A stretch of DNA of 64,000 bases from Mesorhizobium sp. AR10 (GCF_024746795.1 NZ_CP080524.1:1178001-1242000), one strand, 5' to 3'; positions 48,871 to 57,856 are shown, counted from the stretch's first letter. The notes: generated by a model from the sequence alone, not told the origin. Program-made: numbers and translations.

Positions 48871-49695
48871 ATGGATTCTTTCGCCAAGGCCAATCGCTCC
48901 AATTGGGACAATCGCGCCGAATTGCATACCACCGACGAGGCCCGTCGCTACTATCCGATCGATCGGGTTCTGGCCGGTGGCTCAAGCCTGACCGCGCTGG
49001 AGAGGCGGGAAATCGGCAACCGCATCGTCGGCAAGGACATCGCCCATCTGCAATGCCATATCGGGCTCGACACGATCAGCCTGAAGCATCTCGGGGCAAA
49101 AAGCGTCACCGGACTGGACTTCTCGCCCAAGGCGCTTGCTGCGGCGCGCCGGTTTGCCGCGCAGGCCGGCGCCGAAGTGAGCTTCGTGGAAGCTTCGGTC
49201 TATGATGCGGTGGCGGAGCTCGACGACTACTACGACATCGTCTACGTCACCTGGGGCACGACCATCTGGCTGGACGATATCTTCAGCTGGGCCAAGGTGG
49301 TCGCCAATCTGCTGCGGCCGGGCGGGCAGCTGTATTTCCTCGATGGGCATCCGACGATGTTCCAGTGCGGCCGCAAGACCGATCAGCCCGGTCTGTTGCT
49401 GGATTGGCGAACGCCGCCACAGGCACCGCTGGAATGGCACGACACGCATACCTACACTGGCGACGAGCGGCCACTGACCCATCGCCTGAATTATGAGTGG
49501 ATCCATCCCTTGGGCGACGTCGTCAACGCCCTCATCGCTTCCGACATGAGGATCGACTTCCTCAACGAGCATGCCATTTTGGGCTGGAAGGAATTCCCCT
49601 ATATGGTCGAGGCCGGCGAGGGGCTCTACGCGCTGCCGGACGGCATGACCAAGATTCCGCTTTCTGTGTCGATCGGCGCAACGAAGCAGCGCTGA
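48871..49695 (+). CDS. Class I SAM-dependent methyltransferase
   Basis: 274 residues with AGGAG 7 bases before the ATG. The SAM-binding region is IAHLQCHIGLDTISLKHLG near 57-75, where the usual GxGxG is replaced by CHIGLDT, and VTGLDFSPKALAAAR. The VYVTWGTTIWLDDIFSWAKVVANLLRPGG block is motif III. Substrate unknown. The gene is flanked by direct repeats of 45 bp, which could mark a past insertion. Confidence 0.85.
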   Translation: MDSFAKANRSNWDNRAELHTTDEARRYYPIDRVLAGGSSLTALERREIGNRIVGKDIAHLQCHIGLDTISLKHLGAKSVTGLDFSPKALAAARRFAAQAGAEVSFVEASVYDAVAELDDYYDIVYVTWGTTIWLDDIFSWAKVVANLLRPGGQLYFLDGHPTMFQCGRKTDQPGLLLDWRTPPQAPLEWHDTHTYTGDERPLTHRLNYEWIHPLGDVVNALIASDMRIDFLNEHAILGWKEFPYMVEAGEGLYALPDGMTKIPLSVSIGATKQR

Positions 49696-49718
49696 GCCCC
49701 GTATCGGCGTGGCGTTGC

Positions 49719-49763
49719 GGCACAGATCGTTCGGGAATCTCCCAGTTGAAAGCATTGGAATCC
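49719..49763 (+). repeat. Direct repeat right of the methyltransferase gene
   Basis: GGCACAGATCGTTCGGGAAT and the following AAAGC-ATTGGAATCC pattern match 48633-48678. The sequence after it (GCTTTTGCGCGAAGCGCC) contains another short palindrome not present in the left copy. Confidence 0.7.
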
Positions 49764-49882
49764 GCTTTTGCGCGAAGCGCCACATCGGACCGGCTTGCAA
49801 GGCGTTTGCGGACGGCTAAAGTCGGCGCCGGATTTCCTGCAAGCCCAAGCGTGTCCGGGCTTTTCATTCCTGGGAGTGTGTC

Positions 49883-50680
49883 ATGACCAAATCGAAACTG
49901 CTGCTGGCCGGCCTGCTGGCCTGTCTTCTCGCGCCCGTCGCCGCATTGGCGCAGACGCTGCCCGACCTCGGCGGCAAGAAGGTGGTGGTGGTGACGGAAA
50001 ACGCCTATCCGCCGCTGCAGTTCATCGATGCCAAGACCGGCAAGCAGATCGGCTGGGAATATGACGCGATGGACGAGATCGCCAAGCGGCTGAATTTCAA
50101 GGTCGAGTACCAGAACACCTCCTGGGACGCGATGATCCAGGCGGTGTCCGACAACCAGTACAATATCGGCATGACCGGCATCACCATCAAGGACGACCGC
50201 AAGGAGAAGGTCGATTTCTCCGATCCCTATATGCGCTCGGAACAGTTCATGCTGGTGCGCGGCGACGAAAGCCGCTTCACCGACGCAAAGACCTTCGGCG
50301 CCTTCAAGGACGGGCTGATCGGCGCGCAGGCCGGCACCACGCCTTTCTACACCGCCGTCTACAGCGTGCTCGACGGCAATGAGCAGAACCCGCGCATAAA
50401 ACTGTTCGAGACCTTCGGGGCCACGGTGCAGGCACTGAAGTCGGGCGACGTCGATGTCGTGCTGACCGACGGCACCGCCGGCAAAGGTTATGTCGACGCC
50501 TCCGAAGGCAAGCTGAAGCTCATCGGCGGGGCGCTCGGCACCGAGGACTTTGGCTTCATCTTCCCCAAAGGTTCCGATCTGGTGAAACCGGTCAACGCCG
50601 CGATCGCGGCGCTCAAGGCCGACGGCACGATCGAGGCGCTGAACAAGAAGTGGTTTCTTGATTACAAGATGGGGCAGTAG
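49883..50680 (+). CDS. Amino-acid ABC transporter substrate-binding protein
   Basis: 265 residues: signal peptide about 1-25 (ALA cleavage), then a type II periplasmic binding domain with VVVVTENAYPPLQFIDAKTGKQIGWEYDAMDEIAKRLN near 37-74 and GMTGITIKDDRKEKVDFSDPYM near 99-120. It resembles binding proteins for polar or basic amino acids. The permease gene follows after 263 bp, the gap being occupied by a large palindrome. Confidence 0.9.
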   Translation: MTKSKLLLAGLLACLLAPVAALAQTLPDLGGKKVVVVTENAYPPLQFIDAKTGKQIGWEYDAMDEIAKRLNFKVEYQNTSWDAMIQAVSDNQYNIGMTGITIKDDRKEKVDFSDPYMRSEQFMLVRGDESRFTDAKTFGAFKDGLIGAQAGTTPFYTAVYSVLDGNEQNPRIKLFETFGATVQALKSGDVDVVLTDGTAGKGYVDASEGKLKLIGGALGTEDFGFIFPKGSDLVKPVNAAIAALKADGTIEALNKKWFLDYKMGQ

Positions 50681-50739
50681 TTCGTCTTGGCGCGAGTGTG
50701 TTTTGATGCGCAGGAATTCGCGCCGACTCTGTGCTTGAA

Positions 50740-50897
50740 CACCCCCCTCTGTCCTGCCGGACATCTCCCCCTCAAGGGGGGAGATTGGCTGTACATTCTG
50801 CCTTCGCCAATCTCCAACGTTGGAGGAAAAGCGCGGCCAGCGAGGCTGCCAATCTCCCCCCTTGAGGGGGAGATGTCCGGCAGGACAGAGGGGGGTG
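50740..50897. repeat. Perfect 50-bp inverted repeat with 58-bp spacer
   Basis: The left arm (50740-50789) and the right arm (50848-50897) are exact reverse complements over 50 bases. Each arm contains a smaller stem (CATCTCCCCCTCAAGGGGG). It lies between the binding-protein and permease genes. A diverged relative surrounds the IS5-family element at 62149-63463. Confidence 0.95.
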
Positions 50898-50943
50898 GGA
50901 CGGAACGCTGTCTTCGTGACCATTCTGTCGCCGGCATCGCCTG

Positions 50944-51759
50944 ATGCAAGCGCCCTCAACCTCCACCCCCAGATCCGACTTCCCCTGGTGGCTCGCGGTG
51001 ACCGCGGCGCTCGCGGTGGCAGCCGCCATCTTCATCGCCGCGAGCGATCTCTATGCCCAGGTTTTCGCCACCGTCGCCAAGGGCATCGGCATCACCGTCT
51101 TCGTCACCGTGGTCGCCTTCGCACTGGCCTCGGCCATAGGGCTCGGCATTGCGCTGATGGGGCTGTCGAGATCGCGCTGGCTCAAGCAGATTGCCCGCTT
51201 CTATGTCGAGATCATCCGTGGCGTGCCGATCCTGGTGTTGCTGTTCTGGATTGCCTTTGCCGGCGCGCCGGCCTTCGTCGCGGCGTGGAACGCGCTGACC
51301 GCGCCGTTGCAAAACGCCGGCTTGTTCGGCGAACTTCTGGTGCGCGACGTGTCGCTGCTGTGGCGCGCCATCATGGCGCTGACCATCGGTTATTCGGCCT
51401 TCATCTCGGAAGTGTTTCGCGCCGGCATCCAGGCGGTCGAGAAGGGCCAGATCGAGGCGGCAAAGGCGCTGGGGCTGACGCGCACGCAGCGCTTCCGGCT
51501 GATCGTGTTCCCGCAGGCGATCCGCACCATCCTGCCGCCGCTCGGCAATGATTTCGTCGCCATGGTCAAGGATTCCTCGCTGGTCTCGGTGCTCGGCGTC
51601 GCCGACATCACCCAGATGGGCAAGATCTACGCCGCCGGCTCTTTCCGCTTCTTCGAGACCTATTCGATCGTCGCCTATATCTATCTCATCCTCACTGTCG
51701 GCCTGTCGCTGGCCTTGCGGGCGCTGGAGAAGCGGCTGCGAAACCAGCATCAGGAATAG
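50944..51759 (+). CDS. Amino-acid ABC transporter permease (HisM/GlnP family)
   Basis: 271 residues with five to six transmembrane helices. The EAA loop, which contacts the ATPase, is visible as EVFRAGIQAVEKGQIEAAKALGLTRTQRFRLIVFPQAIRTILPPLGNDF near 156-203. It should pair with the upstream binding protein. No ATP-binding subunit gene is adjacent, so the ATPase must be encoded elsewhere or shared. Confidence 0.92.
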   Translation: MQAPSTSTPRSDFPWWLAVTAALAVAAAIFIAASDLYAQVFATVAKGIGITVFVTVVAFALASAIGLGIALMGLSRSRWLKQIARFYVEIIRGVPILVLLFWIAFAGAPAFVAAWNALTAPLQNAGLFGELLVRDVSLLWRAIMALTIGYSAFISEVFRAGIQAVEKGQIEAAKALGLTRTQRFRLIVFPQAIRTILPPLGNDFVAMVKDSSLVSVLGVADITQMGKIYAAGSFRFFETYSIVAYIYLILTVGLSLALRALEKRLRNQHQE

Positions 51760-51818
51760 AAGTCAGGCCAAGACGGCGCTACGATCATGATAGTGCGGCC
51801 AGTTCCGGGGAGAGTCCC

Positions 51819-52454
51819 ATGATCGTCGACAAGGCCAATGCGGCGCTGGATTCGGTTTACACGGCCGATACGCCGGAAGCGCTGGCCGACGCCTACGCCG
51901 CGTGGGCCGCGACCTATGACAGCGAAACCGCCTCGCTCGGCTATCTCCTGCCGTTCCTGATCACCGCCTGGGTGGCGCGCCATGTACCAACAGGCGAAGG
52001 ACCGCTGCTCGACGCGGGTTGCGGCACCGGCCTGTCGGGACCGTCGCTCAGGGCGCTGGGCTATCACGACATTGCCGGGCTCGACCTGTCGGAAGACATG
52101 CTGAAGATCGCCGGCAGCCGCCAAGCCTATGGCGATCTGAAAAAGGCGATGCTTGGCGGTCCGCTGCCCTGGCCGGACGGCCACTTCCGCGCCTTCTTCT
52201 CGACCGGTGTGTTCACCATCAGCCATGCGCCGGCCTCCGGCCTGCAGGAATTGGTGCGCATCACCAGAAAAGGTGGCCACGCCATCTTCACCGTTCGTGA
52301 CCAGGTGTTTGAAAGCGGCGGATTCCAGGCCGTATTCGGTGAACTGGAGCAGGCGAAAAAATGGCGACCGGTGGAGGAAAGTCCCTGGTTCCGCTGCTAT
52401 GCGATCGCCGAACCGGATGCATTGGTGAAGACCTTCGTGTTCGAGGTGATCTGA
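51819..52454 (+). CDS. Class I SAM-dependent methyltransferase (methyltransferase-11 type)
   Basis: 211 residues. SAM-binding LLDAGCGTGLSGPSLRALG near 64-82, acidic loop IAGLDLSEDMLKIAGSR near 87-103, and ELVRITRKGGHAIFTVRDQVFES near 145-167. The N-terminal TPEALADAYAAWAATYDSET is a typical lid of this group, similar to human METTL27-like proteins. Substrate unknown. Confidence 0.87.
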   Translation: MIVDKANAALDSVYTADTPEALADAYAAWAATYDSETASLGYLLPFLITAWVARHVPTGEGPLLDAGCGTGLSGPSLRALGYHDIAGLDLSEDMLKIAGSRQAYGDLKKAMLGGPLPWPDGHFRAFFSTGVFTISHAPASGLQELVRITRKGGHAIFTVRDQVFESGGFQAVFGELEQAKKWRPVEESPWFRCYAIAEPDALVKTFVFEVI

Positions 52455-52749
52455 GCAGCCGGCGCCTTCCCTTCTCCCACAAGGTGGAGAAGGCAGAGTC
52501 GCGCCTGAGCCATTGGACGAGTCAATTGCCGAAAAGCCAAAAGATTGGTATGAGCCACGCCATGGAAGAGCTTTTTGGCGATCCGGCCTACAAGGGTTTC
52601 GTGCTGCAGGACAGAAAACGCCTGCCGTCGCGATTCTCCGCGCGCGTTTGCGGCGCGCTGACCAGCCGACTTAGCTAGACCGCTTTCGCCGGGCCGAAAG
52701 GTCTCCGGCCTCACCTCTTCCCCTTTTTCATATCGACGGATTTACGCAC
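52455..52749. other. Region upstream of leuC
   Basis: 295 bp with a short repeat fragment (CTTCTCCCACAAGGTGGAGAAG at 52474-52495 approximately) and a 42-codon open frame (ATG near 52551, stop at 52676-52678) of doubtful reality. It should contain the leuC promoter. No leucine-rich leader peptide or T-box was recognised. Confidence 0.45.
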
Positions 52750-54159
52750 ATGAGCGCACCGCGCACCCTCTACGACAAGATATTCGACGAGCACGTCGTC
52801 GACCGCCAGGACGACGGCACCTGCCTGCTCTACATCGACCGTCATCTGGTGCATGAAGTCACCAGCCCGCAGGCTTTCGAAGGCCTGCGCATGACTGGCC
52901 GCAAGGTCCGGCATCCGGAAAAGACGCTGGCCGTGGTCGACCACAATGTCTCGACCTCGCCCGAGCGCAAGTTCGGCATCAAGAACGAGGAAAGCCGCAT
53001 CCAGGTCGAGGCGCTGGCGAAGAACGCCAAGGATTTCGGCGTTGAATATTATTCCGAGACCGATATCCGCCAGGGCATCGTCCACATCATCGGCCCGGAG
53101 CAGGGTTTTACGCTGCCCGGCATGACCATCGTCTGCGGCGATAGCCACACCTCGACGCACGGTGCTTTCGGCGCGCTGGCGCATGGCATCGGCACGTCGG
53201 AAGTCGAGCATGTGCTGGCAACGCAGACGCTGATCCAGCGCAAGGCCAAGAACATGCTGGTGCGCGTCGACGGACAATTGCCGGAAGGTGTCACCGCCAA
53301 GGACATCATCCTCGCCATCATCGGCGAGATCGGCACCGCCGGCGGCACCGGCTACGTCATCGAATATGCCGGCGAGGCGATCCGTGCGCTGTCCATGGAA
53401 GGCCGCATGACCATCTGCAACATGTCGATCGAGGGCGGTGCACGCGCCGGCCTGATCGCAGCCGACGAGACGACCTTCGCCTACGTCAAGGACAAGCCGC
53501 GCGCGCCCAAGGGCGCGTCGTGGGATGCCGCACTTGCCTATTGGCAGACGCTGCAGTCCGACGAGGGTGCACATTTCGACAAGGTGATCGTGCTCGACGC
53601 GGCGAAGCTGCCGCCGATCGTCTCCTGGGGCTCGTCGCCCGAGGACGTCGTCTCGGTGCAGGGCATCGTGCCGAACCCGGACGATATCACCGACGAGAAC
53701 AAGCGCACCTCCAAGCAACGCGCGCTCGACTATATGGGCCTGACGCCGGGCACCAAGATCACCGATATCACGCTCGACCGCGTCTTCATTGGCTCCTGCA
53801 CCAATGGCCGCATCGAAGACCTGCGCGCCGTCGCCAAGGTGGTCGAAGGCAAGACAGTCAGCCCGCACGTCGATGCGATGATCGTGCCGGGCTCCGGGCT
53901 GGTCAAGGAACAGGCGGAAGCCGAAGGCCTCGACAAGATCTTTGTCGCCGCCGGCTTCGACTGGCGCGAGCCGGGCTGCTCGATGTGCCTTGCCATGAAC
54001 GACGACCGGCTGAAGCCGCATGAGCGCTGCGCCTCGACCTCGAACCGCAATTTCGAGGGCCGTCAGGGTTTCAAGGGCCGCACCCATCTGGTGTCGCCGG
54101 CCATGGCGGCGGCGGCGGCGATCGCCGGCCACTTCGTCGACATTCGCGAGTGGAAATAA
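52750..54159 (+). CDS. leuC: 3-isopropylmalate dehydratase large subunit
   Basis: 469 residues, aconitase family. [4Fe-4S] ligands lie in [13 protein letters not shown] near 348 and GCSMCLAMN near 410-418; the substrate-side [25 protein letters not shown] is near 132-156. With LeuD, not in the window, it isomerises 2-isopropylmalate in leucine synthesis. A 20-bp duplication directly follows, including a second copy of its last codons and stop. Confidence 0.97.
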   Translation: MSAPRTLYDKIFDEHVVDRQDDGTCLLYIDRHLVHEVTSPQAFEGLRMTGRKVRHPEKTLAVVDHNVSTSPERKFGIKNEESRIQVEALAKNAKDFGVEYYSETDIRQGIVHIIGPEQGFTLPGMTIVCGDSHTSTHGAFGALAHGIGTSEVEHVLATQTLIQRKAKNMLVRVDGQLPEGVTAKDIILAIIGEIGTAGGTGYVIEYAGEAIRALSMEGRMTICNMSIEGGARAGLIAADETTFAYVKDKPRAPKGASWDAALAYWQTLQSDEGAHFDKVIVLDAAKLPPIVSWGSSPEDVVSVQGIVPNPDDITDENKRTSKQRALDYMGLTPGTKITDITLDRVFIGSCTNGRIEDLRAVAKVVEGKTVSPHVDAMIVPGSGLVKEQAEAEGLDKIFVAAGFDWREPGCSMCLAMNDDRLKPHERCASTSNRNFEGRQGFKGRTHLVSPAMAAAAAIAGHFVDIREWK

Positions 54160-54184
54160 TCCGGCGCGAGTGGAAATAATCCGG
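54144..54184. repeat. 20-bp tandem duplication at the leuC stop
   Basis: GCGAGTGGAAATAATCCGG occurs twice in a row; the first copy holds the codons for the C-terminal REWK and the TAA. The duplication adds a second, non-functional copy of the stop region. Confidence 0.9.
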
Positions 54185-54215
54185 ACTGTAGTAGTCCATG
54201 TCCGCGCCCATGCCA

Positions 54216-54248
54216 GAACCCCGGACCGCACAGCGGTTCGGGGTTTTT
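54216..54248 (+). terminator. Intrinsic terminator after leuC
   Basis: Stem AACCCCGGACCG with CGGTTCGGGGTT (one G-U pair) and loop CACAG, followed by TTTTCTTT. Confidence 0.92.
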
Positions 54249-54343
54249 CTTTGACGGCTGGCCTCTATTCGATTTCGCTTAACTGCTTGTTTGGGCTTCC
54301 GGTTTAAGACCTTCCCTCACGGAAACGAGAGAAGTCACCATCC

Positions 54344-55540
54344 TTGGACACCGGCCTGTTCATAGCGCTGCTCAATCCGACGATCGCGCTGGCGCTCGGC
54401 GCGGCGTTCCTCGTGCTGTGGTTCTATCAGCGCCATCGCCCCTATCTGGCGGTGCTGGCCGCAAGCTATTCCGCTTCCGCCGCCGGCTTCCTGCTGCAGT
54501 ATTTCACGCTGCCCATCGGCATGGCGCCGACCAAGCTCCTGTCCAACATATGCTTCACCTTTGCCGCCTGCTGTCTAGTCGGCGCGGTCGTGGCGCGCTA
54601 CGGTCGGCGTGTGCCCTATGTCGGCATCGGCGTCCTGGCAGGTGGCGGACTGGCCGCGTTCTGCTGGTTCCTGTTCGTCCAGCCGGATCTGACATGGCGG
54701 ATTCTTTCCATAAATTTCGGCTTCGGTGGCCTCAGCCTGCTTGTCGCCGCCGAACTGCGCGCGGTGCGCAACAACGGTCCGACCGAAAAAATCCTGTTCG
54801 TGCTGTCGCTGCTGTCCGGGTTGAATTTCATCGGGCGGACGCTGGCCGTGGTCATCGCGCATGGCGCGTTCACCAGCTATGACGGGTTTTATGCCTCGTC
54901 CTACTGGACGACGGCGCTGCTGTCGCATGCGCTGCTGTCGCTGCTCATCGCGCTTAGCCTGTTCTCGGCAGCCGCGCTCGACGTGATGAAAGCACTGAAG
55001 ACCGAGACCTATACCGACCCCCTGTCGGGTCTTCTCAACCGCCGCGGCTTCGAGGAGCGTGGCATCCTGCTCTTGCAGCATTGCGCCACGGCCAGGTTCC
55101 CGGTGGCGCTGGTGCTGGCTGACCTCGACCATTTCAAGGCGCTCAACGATGTGCACGGACATGCGGCGGGCGACCGGGTGATCGCCGACTTTGCCGCCAA
55201 GCTTCGCGCGGGTGCAGGTGCGCGCGGTGTTGCCGGACGCATCGGCGGCGAGGAGTTCGCCGTGCTTTTGCCGCTGAGCGACCTTGCCGCGGCACGGCTG
55301 TTCGCCGAGGCCATTCGCACGCTCTATTCGGCAGGCGGCGTCGACGGGCTGCCGCCGGGCACGAAGGTGACCGCGAGTTTCGGTGTGGCTGCCCGCACCG
55401 GCGACGAGGGATTGGAGCCGCTGATGCGCCGCGCCGACGAGGCGCTCTACAAGGCCAAGAAGAATGGCCGCGACAGCGTGCGCCTCTCCTACGAGCGACC
55501 GGAGACGGTGTTCGTACCCGAAGCTGGCAGTGTCGGCTGA
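54344..55540 (+). CDS. Membrane-anchored diguanylate cyclase (GGDEF), copy 1
   Basis: 398 residues from a TTG start. Six to seven transmembrane helices in residues 1-210 form a sensor-like module, then a GGDEF domain from about 225 with DLDHFKALND and the active-site GGEEF near 302-306. The RxxD inhibitory site five residues upstream of GGEEF is missing. It should make cyclic di-GMP. A second gene of the same layout follows 76 bp later. Confidence 0.9.
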   Translation: MDTGLFIALLNPTIALALGAAFLVLWFYQRHRPYLAVLAASYSASAAGFLLQYFTLPIGMAPTKLLSNICFTFAACCLVGAVVARYGRRVPYVGIGVLAGGGLAAFCWFLFVQPDLTWRILSINFGFGGLSLLVAAELRAVRNNGPTEKILFVLSLLSGLNFIGRTLAVVIAHGAFTSYDGFYASSYWTTALLSHALLSLLIALSLFSAAALDVMKALKTETYTDPLSGLLNRRGFEERGILLLQHCATARFPVALVLADLDHFKALNDVHGHAAGDRVIADFAAKLRAGAGARGVAGRIGGEEFAVLLPLSDLAAARLFAEAIRTLYSAGGVDGLPPGTKVTASFGVAARTGDEGLEPLMRRADEALYKAKKNGRDSVRLSYERPETVFVPEAGSVG

Positions 55541-55616
55541 ACTGCGAAGAGCCCCCGTTAACGTCTTTTTCGCCCGTCGGTGATTTGCTGTCCCGCGCGG
55601 AGTGCGAAAAAGCGTC

Positions 55617-56813
55617 ATGGGCAGCGCCAACTTCATCCTTGTGATCAATCTGTTTGTTGCGGGGCTGCTGGCGGCGGCCTTCATGACGATCGCGATCTAT
55701 GATGTGGGACGCGTGTCGGCTCGCTGGCTGGCGTTCGGCTATGCCCTGGGCATGGTCTATTTCGCCATCGAATTCAGCATCCCGGTTTTCGACAATGCCC
55801 GGCCAGTCGTTGTCGCCGCCTTTGCCGTCTTCCTTGGCGCAACCATCGCCTTCAATGGCGGGTTGGCCCGCAAATACGGCGTGGCGCCGATCTGGCCGCC
55901 AATGCTCTTCTTCCTGGCCGTCGCCACCGTCGCGGTCTATTACGTGCAGGATCTGCCGCGCCAGTCGCTTGCCCGCATGATGGCCTACCAGCTTCCCTAT
56001 GCCGCCATGCAGTTTGCGGGGCTTGGCATCGTCTGGTCGTCCAGGCAAAGGCGTGACCGGCTCGACCATATTCTGATGGCCGTGCTGGCGGCCAGCGCCG
56101 TGCAGTTCGCGTCAAAGCCGTTCATTGCACATGCTTTGGGCGGCTGGGGCGCCGATCCGCAGTCCTATGTGCAGACCAGCTACGCGCTGGTGTCGCAGTC
56201 GATCGGCACGGTGTTGGGCCTGGCGCTGGCGCTCCTGATGCTGGCCATCCTGGTTCGCGACGTACTCGCCGAGGCGACATCGAAGTCGGAGACGGACATG
56301 CTTTCACGGCTGCTCAATCGCGGCGGCTTCGAGCGCCATGCGGAAGTCGCGCTGCGCGATGCCGTGCGCCGGGGTGTTCCGGTCGCACTGGTCATTGCCG
56401 ATCTCGACCATTTCAAGGGCATCAACGACAGTTACGGTCATGCCGCCGGCGACCGTGTCATCGAGACCTTTGCCGGTTTCCTGCGCGAAGCCGCCGCCGA
56501 CCATCATGTTGCCGGCCGTCTTGGCGGCGAGGAATTCGCCATCATCCTGCCGGGCACCAACCTCGCCGCCGCGCGGCTGTTCGCCGAGGGCACGCGCAGC
56601 GCTTTCGGCGCCCTGCCGATCGACAGCCTGCCGGCGAACCACCGCTGCACTGCCAGCTTTGGAGTTGCCGAGCTTCATTCGGGCGAAGGGTTTTCCGACC
56701 TGATGCGGCGCGCCGACGACGCGCTCTACCAGGCGAAAGGCAGTGGGCGCGATTGCGTGCGCGTCTCGGCCGGCCCGGGCCTTCGTCCGGCGATAGCGGC
56801 AAACGCCGGATAA
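55617..56813 (+). CDS. Membrane-anchored diguanylate cyclase (GGDEF), copy 2
   Basis: 398 residues from ATG (a GTG 15 bases earlier, next to GGAG, is a possible alternative). Layout as in the previous gene: about six helices to residue 220, then GGDEF with DLDHFKGIND and GGEEF near 301-305, again with no RxxD site. The membrane halves of the two proteins are only loosely alike, so they may sense different signals. Confidence 0.9.
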   Translation: MGSANFILVINLFVAGLLAAAFMTIAIYDVGRVSARWLAFGYALGMVYFAIEFSIPVFDNARPVVVAAFAVFLGATIAFNGGLARKYGVAPIWPPMLFFLAVATVAVYYVQDLPRQSLARMMAYQLPYAAMQFAGLGIVWSSRQRRDRLDHILMAVLAASAVQFASKPFIAHALGGWGADPQSYVQTSYALVSQSIGTVLGLALALLMLAILVRDVLAEATSKSETDMLSRLLNRGGFERHAEVALRDAVRRGVPVALVIADLDHFKGINDSYGHAAGDRVIETFAGFLREAAADHHVAGRLGGEEFAIILPGTNLAAARLFAEGTRSAFGALPIDSLPANHRCTASFGVAELHSGEGFSDLMRRADDALYQAKGSGRDCVRVSAGPGLRPAIAANAG

Positions 56814-56822
56814 GCCTGGAGA

Positions 56823-57200
56823 CTACCGGCAGGGGCTGAGGTTGGGCATCTCGCCGTCGGCGAGGCCGTACATATAACTGCGGCCTTTGACGAAAACCGG
56901 CGGCTGGTAGCAGCCTCGGTTGATCACATTGCCCGATTGGTTTTCATAGATCACGTCTGGTTCATAGATGACGTCTGGCTGGCCGGCGCTGGTGTAGTCG
57001 GACATTTCCTTGGCCAGCTTGCCCTCGCCGACGATGATACGCTTGTAGCCGGCGGCGCTGTCGATGACGAGATTGCCGAAGGCATCGGCATAGACGCGGT
57101 CGTGGTGGCGCGACCCGGCCAGCGCCGGTGCGGCAAGACCGACAGCCAATGCCGCCAATATGAGCGCCGGCAAGCGCAATGTGCCTGAATTCGAACCCAT
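56823..57200 (-). CDS. Secreted small protein of unknown function
   Basis: 125 residues from the ATG preceded by GGAGG; signal peptide about 1-28 (cleavage after ALA). The mature part has two Cys (near 107 and the penultimate residue) and a duplicated hexapeptide PDVIYE from an 18-bp tandem repeat. No family was recognised. It shares a divergent promoter region with the lipoprotein gene. Confidence 0.7.
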   Translation of the reverse strand: MGSNSGTLRLPALILAALAVGLAAPALAGSRHHDRVYADAFGNLVIDSAAGYKRIIVGEGKLAKEMSDYTSAGQPDVIYEPDVIYENQSGNVINRGCYQPPVFVKGRSYMYGLADGEMPNLSPCR

Positions 57201-57257
57201 GGCGTCCTCCGTTTCCCTGGCCATGATGTTTTCTACCTTCAGGGATCATGGCCTTCG

Positions 57258-57345
57258 AGTCGGAAATTAACCTTTTCTTAACCTTTGTTAAGAGGGGAGC
57301 CGGCCTGGACGGCAATCTCTTAATAAACATGGTTAATTTCCGACT
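57258..57345. promoter_or_regulatory. 15-bp perfect inverted repeat and CtrA-like box in a divergent promoter
   Basis: AGTCGGAAATTAACC at 57258-57272 and GGTTAATTTCCGACT at 57331-57345 are exact reverse complements, 58 bp apart. The left one runs into TTAA-N7-TTAAC at 57267-57282, the consensus form of a CtrA binding site, and an overlapping TTAA-N6-TTAA. It lies upstream of both divergent envelope genes. Confidence 0.6.
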
Positions 57346-57487
57346 GGATGGAAAACCCGGTGGCCATCATTCGGCCATGCTTGCCCGCACCATCGCGGCC
57401 TGACGCCGAACTGGCCCGAGCCTGACGTCGGGTGAGCTTGATCTTGGCGAAGCATCGCGGCTAGTTTGCCGCGCAGGAGGACAGCCT

Positions 57488-57856
57488 ATGGCGTTGCGCC
57501 GGACGTTTCGGATGACGCTTGTGCTTGTTCCCCTGCTGGTTGCCGCAGCCTGTGTGCCGCAGCCGCCGAAAGCCGGCAACAGCGTCGCCGGCGCGCTTGC
57601 CCCCACCGCCGCCGATGTGAGCGCGCCACAGCCGCGCATCGCGACCTACAATTGCGCCGACGGCGGCAAGATGACCATCGAGAATCTCGGCACGTCGGTG
57701 CATGTGCTCAGCCCTGATGGCACCAGCGAGGATCTGCCGGCTTCGCCCGCCAATCAATCAAGCCGCTTCGGCGAAGCGCATGACGCAATCGTGATCGACG
57801 GACGCGATGCGCTGGTGATGAAGGGCGGGGCTACACCGCTGACCTGCACTCGCTGA
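57488..57856 (+). CDS. Lipoprotein with MliC-like (C-type lysozyme inhibitor) domain
   Basis: 122 residues. Lipoprotein signal with lipobox VAAAC, Cys near 22. The C-terminal 70 residues run YNCADGGKMTIENLG ... VHVLSPDG ... SRFGEAHDAIVIDGRDALVMKGG ... TPLTC, the order and Cys pair of the MliC/PliC lysozyme-inhibitor fold. This assignment is by pattern only. If correct, it would protect peptidoglycan in the periplasm. Confidence 0.65.
   Translation: MALRRTFRMTLVLVPLLVAAACVPQPPKAGNSVAGALAPTAADVSAPQPRIATYNCADGGKMTIENLGTSVHVLSPDGTSEDLPASPANQSSRFGEAHDAIVIDGRDALVMKGGATPLTCTR

Noticed and set aside
52551..52678. A 42-codon frame upstream of leuC, starting MSHAMEELFGDPAYKGF
   Set aside because: No ribosome site, no recognised family and no leucine codon run that would make it an attenuator; left as uncertain and described only in the region entry.
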